A stretch of 64,000 nucleotides of DNA from Rossellomorea vietnamensis (GTDB taxonomy: Bacteria > Bacillota > Bacilli > Bacillales > Bacillaceae_B), in contig NZ_VTEH01000012.1 in assembly GCF_008180615.1 (NCBI RefSeq), positions 55,051 through 119,050 on the forward strand. Reading direction: 5' to 3'. The translations under genes and the position numbers were made by a program. Positions 41,844 to 49,587 of the stretch are shown piece after piece (the first letter of the stretch is position 1; the number at the start of each line of letters is the position of its first letter). The notes under the pieces are model-generated. The model did not search any database. It had not been told where the DNA came from and saw only the letters and a program-made list of their open reading frames with translations.

Positions 41844-42662
41844 CTAGAACCTTAAAGATAGTCCTATAAAATAAAGTATAACAATATGTAATGGATAGAA
41901 AATGTAAAAGAAATATTTTAGCCCGATACCTTTTTCTCCATTGTATAGCAAGATAAAAGGCAGTGCTAAAATCATCATCCATTGAAAATCCATACTTGGT
42001 ATAACGATATCCCAAAAATGCCCTTTCAAGTCATTAAAATTGCTTATTACAATAATCATCGCAAAACAGTATAGGGTATAAGCCATACTGCTCTTGAGCT
42101 TATTACCATGATAAAAGTAAAAGATTGATCCCATCAAGATAAAGAGTACACTTCCTTCAGTAAGGAAAAAATTTCCGAGTAACGAACCAAGGAACATATA
42201 GTTTGCTATTGAGTCATTTAATTGAAGTAAATCATAGTTTTCCACTAGTAGAACAGCCAACAACATAGAAACTATTTGCCAAATAAAAAGTAAAATAATA
42301 AATTTAAATTTTCTATTTTCGAATAGACATATTAATAAAGAGATAAAAAATAGAGGACTAAAAAAATTGTTAGTAATGTAAAAGGTGTGAATTGGCGACT
42401 CTCCTACTTTTTGTGGATAATAAACAAATTGATTGATAGTCATATTCAATAAAGCCATTCCTACAGATGCTACATATAAACGAATCATGTATTTTCTTCT
42501 ACTATGTGTATGTTTGTATCCAACAATCACGCAAAAAATAAAGATAGGAGCAGAAATTCTACCAACCCACCGAAACCAATCAGGGGTGTCGGGTATAAAA
42601 TGACCTAAGTGGTCAATAAACATGGCGATCAATGCAATGGTTTTTAATTTTGTATTTGTCAT
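41844..42662 (-). CDS. TraX family membrane protein
   Basis: The 272-residue protein opens with LKTIALIAMFIDHLGHFIPD and RWVGRISAPIFIFCVIVGY, the TraX signature, with about eight transmembrane helices and a closing FFYIFYPLHIVILYFIG. F-plasmid TraX acetylates pilin; chromosomal Firmicute members are of unknown substrate and belong to the acyltransferase-3-like group. AAGGGGGAGTGAG precedes the ATG. Codon use is AT-rich, like the surrounding accessory genes. No conjugation genes are near. Confidence 0.87.
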   Translation of the reverse strand: MTNTKLKTIALIAMFIDHLGHFIPDTPDWFRWVGRISAPIFIFCVIVGYKHTHSRRKYMIRLYVASVGMALLNMTINQFVYYPQKVGESPIHTFYITNNFFSPLFFISLLICLFENRKFKFIILLFIWQIVSMLLAVLLVENYDLLQLNDSIANYMFLGSLLGNFFLTEGSVLFILMGSIFYFYHGNKLKSSMAYTLYCFAMIIVISNFNDLKGHFWDIVIPSMDFQWMMILALPFILLYNGEKGIGLKYFFYIFYPLHIVILYFIGLSLRF

Positions 42663-42733
42663 CTCACTCCCCCTTGTTAAAGATATTAAAACGCCAAGGT
42701 AAGAACCTTGACGTTTTATAAGTGCTCCCCTTT

Positions 42734-43240
42734 TTAATAGTCAACATAACCCTCAAAATTGCTTGGAGCATGAAAGCGTAAATAATATCCTTCTTCAGGG
42801 TCTAATCCACTTGGGTAACCGTATCCTGTGCTATTTGGACTGATATAATAGGTTTTAACTACAGTCTCACTCAAAAAATAAGGCTTCATAATATCAACTC
42901 TTAATCTTGAATCACTATAGTTACGCATTTGAATTTTGTAAGAACTAGAACCAGTGAATTTTTTATTAGTATACAAAGAAGAGATTTCAGCTTCTCCAGC
43001 AAAATACATTCTTCCATCTGAAAAAATATTATGTTCACTACCAGGAGGGGTTAGCCCAAGTGGAGAAATACCTTCGTCATCTTTCTTAGACTCTAACTGG
43101 GGTTCTATAGAAACACCTATATTCTCTGTTACTAACTTCCTATCATTTTCACTGTGCTTTACTTCAGTAAATGAGTTAGCTGTGCCCGTTACAAATGTGC
43201 CGAAAAATAAAAGTAAAATCAAAGCTAGAACCTTTTTCAT
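42734..43240 (-). CDS. Hypothetical secreted protein (168 aa)
   Basis: A signal peptide (KKVLALILLLFFGTFVTGTANS, about residues 2-23) precedes a polar mature part with LTPPGSEHNIFSDGRMYFAG and regular beta-strand wording ending EGYVDY. GAAGGAGGAAA lies before ATG 43240; an upstream in-frame start at 43282 would place residues before the signal peptide. Function unknown. It may form a unit with the TraX-like gene 70 bases downstream. Confidence 0.7.
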   Translation of the reverse strand: MKKVLALILLLFFGTFVTGTANSFTEVKHSENDRKLVTENIGVSIEPQLESKKDDEGISPLGLTPPGSEHNIFSDGRMYFAGEAEISSLYTNKKFTGSSSYKIQMRNYSDSRLRVDIMKPYFLSETVVKTYYISPNSTGYGYPSGLDPEEGYYLRFHAPSNFEGYVDY

Positions 43241-43315
43241 AATTTCCTCCTTCTTTACTATTATTCTACTCAACACTAACATACAAATAATTGAATTATT
43301 GTTAAAAAAATGTAA

Positions 43316-43489
43316 ATATTATCCCTCATTTCCCAAGATGTTCTTTTAGACACTGGCTGTTCCACAACTATCTTGGATACGGATGAAGTAGAGGAGATTG
43401 GACTTGTAATAGACCGAGCAAATGGCAGGCCAAGAAGGATGTATGGAGTTGGAGGGGAAAGCGAACTCTGCTACGAAATCAGGGCCTGA
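43316..43489 (+). pseudogene. Fragment of a retropepsin-like aspartic protease
   Basis: An open frame without start reads DVLLDTGCSTTILDTDEVEE and later RMYGVGGESELCYE. DTGCSTT is the catalytic DTG loop of retropepsin-like (gag-asp) proteases, and GVGG is the flap region wording. The frame runs into a hairpin repeat whose GGGCCTGA supplies the stop, so the 3' half is missing as well as the start. In other Bacillaceae such proteases pair with a small protein like the one at 43977. Confidence 0.65.
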
Positions 43490-43533
43490 CCCCCAGTACA
43501 CTAACGCATTAACGTGCCGGGGGTCAGGCCCCT
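43480..43533. repeat. GC-rich hairpin repeat copy (consensus-like)
   Basis: GGGCCTGACCCCCAGTAC, ACTAACGCATTAACG and TGCCGGGGGTCAGGCCCC: one of the cleanest copies. It truncates the protease fragment. Confidence 0.88.
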
Positions 43534-43594
43534 AATGGTAAAGAGTCCTGAATAATATGTTGAGAGTAAACTTAATATTACGAGGGGAAAGTCC

Positions 43595-43828
43595 ATGGTA
43601 ATAAAACTAATAAAAGGTTTGTTCGCTAAATGGGAAATGATCTATTCCACTCCTGATTTCGATGAATACTCAGCCATGAAGGGGATGCTGGAAAACAACA
43701 GCATTCCTTATAAGATGAAAACGGTGAGTCCAGGAGTAGAAAAGGGAGAAGCGGCCTCGTATCAGCTTTTCGTGTCAAAAGCCTTGATGAAAAAAGCAAA
43801 CGAGGCGATTCATTATAAAGATGCTTAA
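43595..43828 (+). CDS. DUF2007-like small protein, paralog 3 of 3
   Basis: 77 residues, identical to paralog 2 but for a few positions (KGMLENNS, TVSPGVEKG). GAGGGGAAAG lies before ATG 43595. Its upstream DNA joins the preceding hairpin repeat directly, so the copy boundary coincides with the repeat. The product is acidic-basic mixed and probably cytosolic. Confidence 0.75.
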   Translation: MVIKLIKGLFAKWEMIYSTPDFDEYSAMKGMLENNSIPYKMKTVSPGVEKGEAASYQLFVSKALMKKANEAIHYKDA

Positions 43829-43840
43829 ATCAAGAGAATC

Positions 43841-43894
43841 AGGGCCTGCCCCCAGTACACTAACGCATTAACTTACCGGGGGACAGGCCCCGCC
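43841..43894. repeat. GC-rich hairpin repeat copy
   Basis: GGGCCTGCCCCCAGTAC and TTACCGGGGGACAGGCCCC around ACTAACGCATTAAC. It follows paralog 3. Confidence 0.85.
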
Positions 43895-43976
43895 TTTAAG
43901 GCCCCGTCCTTGTAAAAGAGTTAATCTATTTAATGAAGAATGATATACTAAAAACAATAACAAGGAGGTGTAACCA

Positions 43977-44207
43977 GTGAAATGGGAACAAGTACGTGAA
44001 CAGTATCCGGAGCAATGGGTACTTGTAGAGGCTATTTCGGCCTATTCGAAAAATTCAATACGCTATCTGGATGAATTAACAGTCATTTCTCACTTCCCCG
44101 ATTCAACTCCCGCATGGAAAGAATTCAAAAAACTTCATTTAGCAGAACCTACACGTGAATACTACATTTTTCATACTGACCACCATACAATTGAAGTTAA
44201 AGAATAA
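43977..44207 (+). CDS. Small hypothetical protein, retropepsin-partner type
   Basis: 76 residues starting at GTG, 6 bases after AAGGAGGTG. The wording WEQVREQYPEQWVLVEAISA and a C-terminal YYIFHTDHHTIEVKE is a pattern I know from Bacillaceae genes placed next to retropepsin-like proteases. A fragment of such a protease lies 490 bases upstream, not downstream as usual, so the pair has been split or rearranged. Function unknown. Confidence 0.65.
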   Translation: MKWEQVREQYPEQWVLVEAISAYSKNSIRYLDELTVISHFPDSTPAWKEFKKLHLAEPTREYYIFHTDHHTIEVKE

Positions 44208-44284
44208 AAGTTCACTGGAGTCAGGTGACGACTTCAATGAAGATAGAGATGACTGATGGATTACCCATCGTTTCAGTTATATAG

Positions 44285-44310
44285 AATCAGGCCTGACCCC
44301 GGTACACTAT
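44285..44310. repeat. Half copy of the hairpin repeat
   Basis: AATCAGGCCTGACCCCGGTA and CACTA match the left arm; the right arm is absent. Confidence 0.55.
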
Positions 44311-44356
44311 TAGATTAGGCACCTTTATCAAATGTCTCTTATATAAGGTGGTAATT

Positions 44357-44719
44357 ATGAAAATCCAAGAACTAATAAACACTGTTAACTATTGGGACTC
44401 AACACTTCTAACATTAGACATCAACTATTTTGCAGATGAATTAACATTAAAATGTGAAGAAGGGTCTTTTCTGTTTGTTGGGTGTAATAACTTGAACATT
44501 GAGAACTATCACGTTTCAAGTGAAGAAGAAATCTCTCCAAAGCACTGGGAATATGGAAAAAGCCCTTACTCCCTTCAAGACATCAAGGTGGTTGAACTTA
44601 ATAAAGATACAAAAAACAAATATCAAGGCATATATCAAGTGAATATATTGATGGATTTAATGCTTATTAAGCTGACATGCAATAAAATTACGGTAAAGGA
44701 CGAAAAGATTACTCTATAG
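44357..44719 (+). CDS. Hypothetical protein (120 aa)
   Basis: Starts at ATG 44357, 4 bases after AAGGTGGT; a GTG at 44348 would sit inside the ribosome binding site. The acidic product (KIQELINTVNYWDSTLLTLD at the start, beta-rich middle) resembles small immunity-type proteins of polymorphic toxin loci in its general look only. It has its own terminator. No family is recognised. Confidence 0.6.
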   Translation: MKIQELINTVNYWDSTLLTLDINYFADELTLKCEEGSFLFVGCNNLNIENYHVSSEEEISPKHWEYGKSPYSLQDIKVVELNKDTKNKYQGIYQVNILMDLMLIKLTCNKITVKDEKITL

Positions 44720-44724
44720 ATTAT

Positions 44725-44755
44725 AAAAAGCCCACTTTATATTTAATGGGCTTTA
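44725..44755 (+). terminator. Rho-independent terminator
   Basis: AAAAGCCCA pairs with TGGGCTTT, with A and T flanks. Confidence 0.75.
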
Positions 44756-44833
44756 TCGGGACAGAGGAAACTATCCCATATTTCCTTTATGGTGAGACTC
44801 CTAAGAATCCCCGGGATCATTCCGCCTTCCCAA

Positions 44834-45379
44834 TTACTCAAACAACTTATACCAATACAATGTAGTTTCAATATTGGGGTTATATGACTGCTTCAGTGTA
44901 TCAGCCCCGCCCAGCAAGAATCCGTGCTTCACATAAAATCTGCATGCACCAAGGTTATCATCTTGTGTTTCCAAGGACATTCCTATAAGTTTCCTCTGTT
45001 TTGCCCACTCTTCCGCTTTATTTAAAAGCAGCTTTCCAATTCCGCTTCCTCTATACTCTTTTTTAGCAGCAATGTTTTCAATATAACAGAAGTGATTCCA
45101 GTCCTTAACGATTCTAATCTGCCCTATGCAAGTATCATTGGTATAAGCTAAAAACAAGGCTCGATCCTCTGAGTTTATATATTGTCTCCAATCAAGTTTG
45201 TCATCTGGAAAACGTGTTTCGCTGGGTTCATCAAAAAGAATCTCTTTATAAGTCCATTTTCCTGATTGCAAACTGGGAACAACTTTTCCATACAACGTAA
45301 AATAATCATTTGTCTTATGGATGTCCTCTATTAACTCATGTTTCAATGGAGTAACGATAATATTACTTTCACTATTCAT
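44834..45379 (-). CDS. GNAT family N-acetyltransferase
   Basis: The 181-residue protein has motif A of the GNAT fold, IENIAAKKEYRGSGIGKLLL, binding acetyl-CoA pyrophosphate (Q/R-x-x-G-x-G/A type), then LETQDDNLGACRFYVKHGF. The acceptor is unknown; streptothricin-acetyltransferase-like enzymes have similar wording. An N-terminal remnant of a paralog is at 40292-40342, part of the duplicated block, and the 98-aa membrane gene lies beside both. Confidence 0.85.
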   Translation of the reverse strand: MNSESNIIVTPLKHELIEDIHKTNDYFTLYGKVVPSLQSGKWTYKEILFDEPSETRFPDDKLDWRQYINSEDRALFLAYTNDTCIGQIRIVKDWNHFCYIENIAAKKEYRGSGIGKLLLNKAEEWAKQRKLIGMSLETQDDNLGACRFYVKHGFLLGGADTLKQSYNPNIETTLYWYKLFE

Positions 45380-45462
45380 ATACCACCCTGCCTTTTCATG
45401 GAATTAACTATCATTAAAAACAAACTTATTCAGAAAATGCCACTTTTACTCCCAGTAATTAT

Positions 45463-45538
45463 AAATCTATGCGAATCACGGTCTGCCCCCTATCACAATA
45501 ACGTATTTAACGTACCGGGGGCAGGCACCGCTTTTCAT
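45463..45538. repeat. Hairpin repeat inserted into a duplicated block
   Basis: The 76 bases here contain CGGTCTGCCCCCTAT and TACCGGGGGCAGGCACCG and interrupt a sequence that is continuous at 40422-40432. The flanks CCAGTAATTAT and GAACCTAAAGTCC are adjacent in the other copy. This is a filled/empty site pair. Confidence 0.8.
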
Positions 45539-45558
45539 GAACCTAAAGTCCAGGACCA

Positions 45559-45855
45559 TCATGCGTTTGGCGGGTTACCCATTTGGCCAAGCATCATGAT
45601 AACGATTACAATCCCCGCACTGAATAGGGCGATATAAATGGCTATTCCAGCAAGTATATTTTTTTCTGTCTTTTTAACGAAAGCAATAACCCCAAAAACC
45701 ACCGATAAAATAATGGACAAGGCGATAAGAGATAAACTGAAATAGATATCAATCCTTATTAGCCTATAAAGGATCGCAAAGAAAAAGGGTACTGGGAAAA
45801 CGCTTAATAGTAAAGACCAGTAGCTTAACCAAGAGAATTTTTTCAATCTCCTCAC
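45559..45855 (-). CDS. Hypothetical membrane protein (98 aa), copy B
   Basis: Three predicted helices, ending MMLGQMGNPPNA, with only a few substitutions from copy A at 40447-40743. The upstream and downstream DNA is also conserved, up to the hairpin repeat at about 46008. Presence next to an intact GNAT gene suggests this is the source copy. Confidence 0.7.
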   Translation of the reverse strand: MRRLKKFSWLSYWSLLLSVFPVPFFFAILYRLIRIDIYFSLSLIALSIILSVVFGVIAFVKKTEKNILAGIAIYIALFSAGIVIVIMMLGQMGNPPNA

Positions 45856-46007
45856 TCCCTTAAAAATTAATTATTCTTTCGCCATAGCCGCCCATGCCTC
45901 ACTTTTCCTGAAACGTAAGATACTGTTTTTTCACATAAAGAGATGTATCCTTTATTTTCCTATCTTAAACGATTTTATCATTAGTAGGTGTTTTACAGTA
46001 GGAAATA

Positions 46008-46060
46008 AGGGCCTGACCCCGGTACGTTAATGCGTTAATGTACTGGAGGCAGGCCCTTTT
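46008..46060. repeat. GC-rich hairpin repeat copy
   Basis: GGGCCTGACCCCGGTACGTT and TACTGGAGGCAGGCCC with TTTTATT. It lies at the edge of duplicated block B, as another copy does at block A, and can terminate the anti-sigma gene. Confidence 0.8.
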
Positions 46061-46111
46061 ATTCTATTGCCTTCAACGGAACAGCACATGTTACCATCAT
46101 TGCCACTTATT

Positions 46112-47683
46112 TTATTTTACCTTCTGAAATGTGCTTAACAATCTTTTGGTTTCATCAAATGATACATCGTGGGTGACTAGTTCAAGGATATGTTCATCTA
46201 ACTCTCCTTTTACATGAACATCATCTGTTCCTTGCACTTTATATATCCTCCATTGGATGCCATTCACCTTCAACGCTTCGATTTCATCACCAAGCGGTCT
46301 GTCAAAATCTCCTGTTTTTCTAAGATAGGTGTCCTTTGGATAAATCCTTGTATAAAGCAAACGTGATCCTGACCCTTGTTCAGTTTCTGGCTTATCATAG
46401 CTATAGACCACAAAGGCTTGGTAATCTTCCTGATACTTTTCAATACTGGCGGAAAAAGGTGTGATCTTTGAGTTGGCAAACTCAAAAAACAATGGCATGG
46501 TTTCTCTTTGATCCACCATGACTTCTTTCACCTTACTAAGTTTTGTATCAGCATGTTCAATAACCTCTAGTTCACTTTCCCTTTTATCTTGAGGGGGAGG
46601 ATTTAACCATCGCCGTTCCTCTTGATATTCTTCAAGTTCAGGTTCAAATTCATCTGTCAGATAAGTTTCATTAATAACAAGGTTGGATGGATGTAAATAA
46701 CTGACTAATTCTCCTGCCTCATTATAAACCTCTCTTTTAACAATTATTCCAGTGTCTTTATCAATCCATATACGAAAATCCTTTTCTTCCGGCTGCATAA
46801 TATTAACAAGGCTATCGTCAAGTCTTCCATAAATAACAAGTGTGTTATGTCCCAGCAGCTCTTCATTTTGTTTTTCGATGGTCCATTCATTTTCGTACCT
46901 TAAGAACTTTGCCACAAATGTATAATTAAAAAGGGAACTAAAGGCAATTAGACTTGGCGGGCTTTCCCTGTACATTTTTCTAGAATCAAATTCAAAAATA
47001 TCATCGGGATCCATATTAAAAATATCCTCTGCTTTCACGACAGGTCTTTTCTCTTCTGGTTCATAGTCTTTCGTCGAATATTGATTTAAATCCCATTTCA
47101 AATGCCACAGTTGGTTACTGTTATAATAAGTCTCCTGAGTAGTCTGTTTCGTCTGGGGATTCTCAGGATCCGGGTGGTTGATAATCTTCTCGTAACCTCC
47201 AATAACTCCCTTATTACTCATCTTGTACTCAACCGTTTCCTTAGAGGAGGAACCATCATAATACCTTTCATATACTTCAAATTTCCCTGCAGCTGTTTCA
47301 AAGTAATCCACGGAGTTAAATAATTTATGCAGTATTTCCTCTTTGGTCATTTTTTCATAGTTTTCCTTTGGTTCGGGGTGTGAAACTTGTAAAGATTTTT
47401 GATCGTTATCAGCAATGACGTCAACGTCAGTTTCCTTTGTGAGAGAATCCTCTTCAGATATATTTGTATTATTCACCAGAATATAGCTGGCAGAACCGAT
47501 GAACAGAGTGGTAAAGCAAAGACTCAACACAAAGCCAAGGTTTATCCTCCGATTATGTTTGACATTATCATGGTTTGTGACAAAGGTTTTCCTGACTTTC
47601 ACTTTGTTCTTCTCCCTGAAATCCAAGCCATTAAGAACCGTGTCATCCATATCTTCTTTTAGCTTTTTTAATCTGTCAGTCAA
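46112..47683 (-). CDS. Large membrane anti-sigma-factor-like protein
   Basis: A short cytosolic N-terminus (about residues 1-45, with MDDTVLNGLDFREKNKVKVR), one transmembrane helix (about 48-70) and an unusually large outside domain of about 450 residues. The gene overlaps the upstream ECF sigma gene by 8 bases, the standard place of a cognate anti-sigma factor. The outside domain has beta-rich stretches (GKFEVYERYYDG, LLGHNTLVIYGRLDDS, FRIWIDKDTGIIVKREVYN), like LolA/RseB-type lipid-binding folds, so it may sense an envelope signal. That fold match is inference. Confidence 0.8.
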   Translation of the reverse strand: MTDRLKKLKEDMDDTVLNGLDFREKNKVKVRKTFVTNHDNVKHNRRINLGFVLSLCFTTLFIGSASYILVNNTNISEEDSLTKETDVDVIADNDQKSLQVSHPEPKENYEKMTKEEILHKLFNSVDYFETAAGKFEVYERYYDGSSSKETVEYKMSNKGVIGGYEKIINHPDPENPQTKQTTQETYYNSNQLWHLKWDLNQYSTKDYEPEEKRPVVKAEDIFNMDPDDIFEFDSRKMYRESPPSLIAFSSLFNYTFVAKFLRYENEWTIEKQNEELLGHNTLVIYGRLDDSLVNIMQPEEKDFRIWIDKDTGIIVKREVYNEAGELVSYLHPSNLVINETYLTDEFEPELEEYQEERRWLNPPPQDKRESELEVIEHADTKLSKVKEVMVDQRETMPLFFEFANSKITPFSASIEKYQEDYQAFVVYSYDKPETEQGSGSRLLYTRIYPKDTYLRKTGDFDRPLGDEIEALKVNGIQWRIYKVQGTDDVHVKGELDEHILELVTHDVSFDETKRLLSTFQKVK

Positions 47684-48227
47684 TTCTTTCCCCTCCTTTA
47701 AGTTGCTTCTTCAAAAGGTTCCTTGCACGGTGCAATCTTGTTTTGATTGTTTGGCTGCTGATTCCCAAGAGCTCGGATATTTCTTTGTAGGATAATTCTT
47801 CATAGTAGAATAATATGATGATTTCTCGGTATTTAACGGGCAGTCCCAGTACACATTCGGAAAGTTCCCTTTTTGCTTCAAGATTGATGACATCTTTCTC
47901 AGGTGTTTCATGGGTGACACTTTTTAACGAAAAAAAGTTACTTGTAATAAGATTCTTGAAACTCCAGCTCTTTAATCTATCTTTACATAGATTTACAGTG
48001 ATTGAATAAATCCAAGTCTGATAAGATGAGTCGTGCCGAAACGTATCTAACTTTTGAAAACATTTAATGAATACTTCCTGTGCAATATCTTCAGCTAGCT
48101 GTTCTTGCTTTAAATAGGTATAAGCTAGCCTCACAACCTTTCTGCCATACTCATTCATCAACCATTCTACTATTTCTTCTCTGTTCATTTCATTATGATC
48201 CATCACTAACCTTTTATCTCTTAACAT
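47676..48227 (-). CDS. ECF RNA polymerase sigma factor
   Basis: Region 2 (LAEDIAQEVFIKCFQKLDTF, YQTWIYSITVNLCKDRLKSW) and region 4 (LPVKYREIIILFYYEELSYK, EISELLGISSQTIKTRLHRAR) are complete over 183 residues. ATG 48227 follows GGAAAGGGG at 7 bases. It is probably autoregulated: an ECF-type promoter lies 20-50 bases upstream. Its partner anti-sigma gene overlaps its end. Confidence 0.93.
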   Translation of the reverse strand: MLRDKRLVMDHNEMNREEIVEWLMNEYGRKVVRLAYTYLKQEQLAEDIAQEVFIKCFQKLDTFRHDSSYQTWIYSITVNLCKDRLKSWSFKNLITSNFFSLKSVTHETPEKDVINLEAKRELSECVLGLPVKYREIIILFYYEELSYKEISELLGISSQTIKTRLHRARNLLKKQLKGGERID

Positions 48228-48246
48228 CAGTTATCCCCTTTCCACC

Positions 48247-48276
48247 TTTAGACGACTCCCAACAGATATGGTTGCA
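48247..48276 (-). promoter_or_regulatory. ECF-type autoregulatory promoter
   Basis: On the minus strand, TGCAACC (48276-48270) and CGTCTAAA (48254-48247) are 15 bp apart, matching the AAC/CGTC pattern of Bacillus ECF promoters. The other ECF operon here has the same -10 box. Confidence 0.7.
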
Positions 48277-48304
48277 AAATAAATAAAAATCACAGCAAAT
48301 TTGC

Positions 48305-48708
48305 CTTCCAATTAACTATCCGTCGTCTAACTGATACGACACCAAAGTAAAGAGCCCCACTACGGAAGGTTGAAATAAGTTAGAAGGAAATCTGACCGTT
48401 GATGAAGTCAACGTGGAAGTCGTTAGGTAATGTGTAGAAAAAGGAAACCTAGAAGGCACTGGGACGAGCACTAATACGACTCATACAGAAGCAAATACAT
48501 TTAAGTGTACTGCCGACATGGACAGAAGGAGAGGGTAACTGTATTAGATTTCCATTAGGGAGATAACGTCTATGCGCCTGCCGAATATATGAAATTAGTT
48601 GACGGATTTTCAATAAGGAAAAGGTTAAAAGTTGATTCTCAGTATTTTAGCAGAGAGACATGTCATAAGTGAGACAAGGAACCTCCATCCCTCTAACGTT
48701 CAACCTCT
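48305..48708. other. Gene-free stretch between ECF operon and VOC fragment
   Basis: About 400 bases without an ORF that I can support. GTCGTCTAAC near 48322 looks like another ECF -10 box. CGCCTGCCGAATATATGAAATTA near 48576, of which GCCTGCCGAATATATGAAAT is the core, resembles GCCTGCCGAATTTACGAAAT near 63182. The rest looks like decayed sequence of unknown origin. Confidence 0.4.
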
Positions 48709-48948
48709 CTAGTCAGCGACAAGCTGTTGAATCAGCGGGTTATCGTCAACCTGTACGGCAATAGACCGATCTTGAATTCCGAGCCATTCGATATAACTCA
48801 AACCAAAATAAGCAAGCGTGTTATAAGTCCCCCAGTTTTCATGCTTTCCACCCTCAATAACCTGAATGCCATGCTGCAGCATCGTTTCTTTCGCGGATGC
48901 AGGATCAGATGAAAAGTGAACAAGGTGGTCAAAGGCAAGTGAAGTCAT
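48709..48948 (-). pseudogene. Truncated glyoxalase-like (VOC) protein
   Basis: 79 residues reading LAFDHLVHFSSDP, GIQVIEGGKHENWGTYNTLA and YFGLSYIEWLGIQD, the N-terminal quarter of glyoxalase-like domain proteins of Bacillaceae that are normally about 280 residues. The frame stops after LIQQLVAD and no continuation is seen downstream. A ribosome binding site upstream of the ATG (CGAGGGATAC on the reverse strand) is intact, so a short peptide may still be made. Confidence 0.7.
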
Positions 48949-49041
48949 TTTGTATCCCTCGTTTTTGTTTAGTGGTGTGATTCTATTTTAGCAGGTTTCC
49001 TAAAAGCTCTAAGTGTCTGTATGTGCTTCTAAGGTCTTGCC

Positions 49042-49090
49042 GCACCGGCTATATTTATCGACAAATGTCGGGACGTCACTGTGACATTAA
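49042..49090. repeat. Double mini-palindrome repeat, copy 3
   Basis: CACCGGCTATATTTATCGAC, then AAATGTCGGGACGTCACTGT and GACATTAAA. It matches 56944-56993 at all but one or two bases. It ends 30 bases before the palindromic operator of the XRE gene. Confidence 0.85.
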
Positions 49091-49120
49091 AAAGAAGGAG
49101 AATAAGAATTTATGATTTGG

Positions 49121-49159
49121 GTAAAAATAAATTTTACAGATTGTAAAATTTATTTTTAC
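49121..49159 (+). promoter_or_regulatory. Perfect 18-bp-arm palindrome (operator)
   Basis: GTAAAAATAAATTTTACA (49121-49138) and its exact inverse TGTAAAATTTATTTTTAC (49142-49159) flank GAT. Each arm itself carries GTAAAA and TTTTAC half-sites, and further TTTTAC words follow at 49167 and 49173, so several repressor dimers could bind. It runs up to the promoter's -35 region. Confidence 0.85.
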
Positions 49160-49185
49160 ACGCGGTTTTACTTTTACTGTATAAT
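49155..49185 (+). promoter_or_regulatory. Promoter of the XRE-ImmA-PIN operon
   Basis: An extended -10, TG then TATAAT (49180-49185), with TTTACA (49155-49160) 19 bp upstream. The -35 lies in the right arm of the palindrome, so binding there should shut the promoter. Confidence 0.65.
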
Positions 49186-49214
49186 GAAACTAAATAAGTT
49201 CGGAGGTGATTAAG

Positions 49215-49583
49215 ATGCCGCTCTATCAACTACAGAGTATTATCGGGGAAAACTTACTTAAATTTTTAAGAGTGAATGGCTATACAAAAACTTCTTTAGC
49301 TAAAATGACAGGAATTTCCCGGCCGACAATTAATCAAATAGTAGAAGGCAAAAGTCCTAACCCGAAAATTTATGAGGAACAGATACAAAAGATAACGGAT
49401 GCTTTTAATTTGCCCATTGACTATTTTACGTATTTTTCTGATGTTCAACAGGAAAAATGGCATTTACCATCTACTCAGTATTCAGATAGATCGACTTTCT
49501 CTAATAGAAATGAATTAACCAAAGATCTATTAAGTGATTTAGATGAGTTATTAACGGTTGCCACTTTTTATATAAAGGGGTGA
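49215..49583 (+). CDS. XRE-family HTH regulator
   Basis: A 122-residue protein with a classical helix-turn-helix (TKTSLAKMTGISRPTINQIVEGKSPNP, whose recognition helix is ISRPTINQIVEG) in its N-terminal half and a polar C-terminal tail. ATG 49215 is 5 bases after GGAGGTGAT; the GTG at 49206 lies within that site. It starts an AT-rich operon and most likely represses it through the 18-bp-arm palindrome. With the following ImmA/IrrE protease it forms the known XRE-COG2856 pairing, where the protease inactivates the repressor. Confidence 0.9.
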   Translation: MPLYQLQSIIGENLLKFLRVNGYTKTSLAKMTGISRPTINQIVEGKSPNPKIYEEQIQKITDAFNLPIDYFTYFSDVQQEKWHLPSTQYSDRSTFSNRNELTKDLLSDLDELLTVATFYIKG

Positions 49584-49587
49584 AGAA

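Noticed and set aside
48305..48700. Possible group II intron or transposase remnant
   Set aside because: I looked for intron domain V wording and for transposase motifs and found neither. The stretch is recorded only as gene-free.
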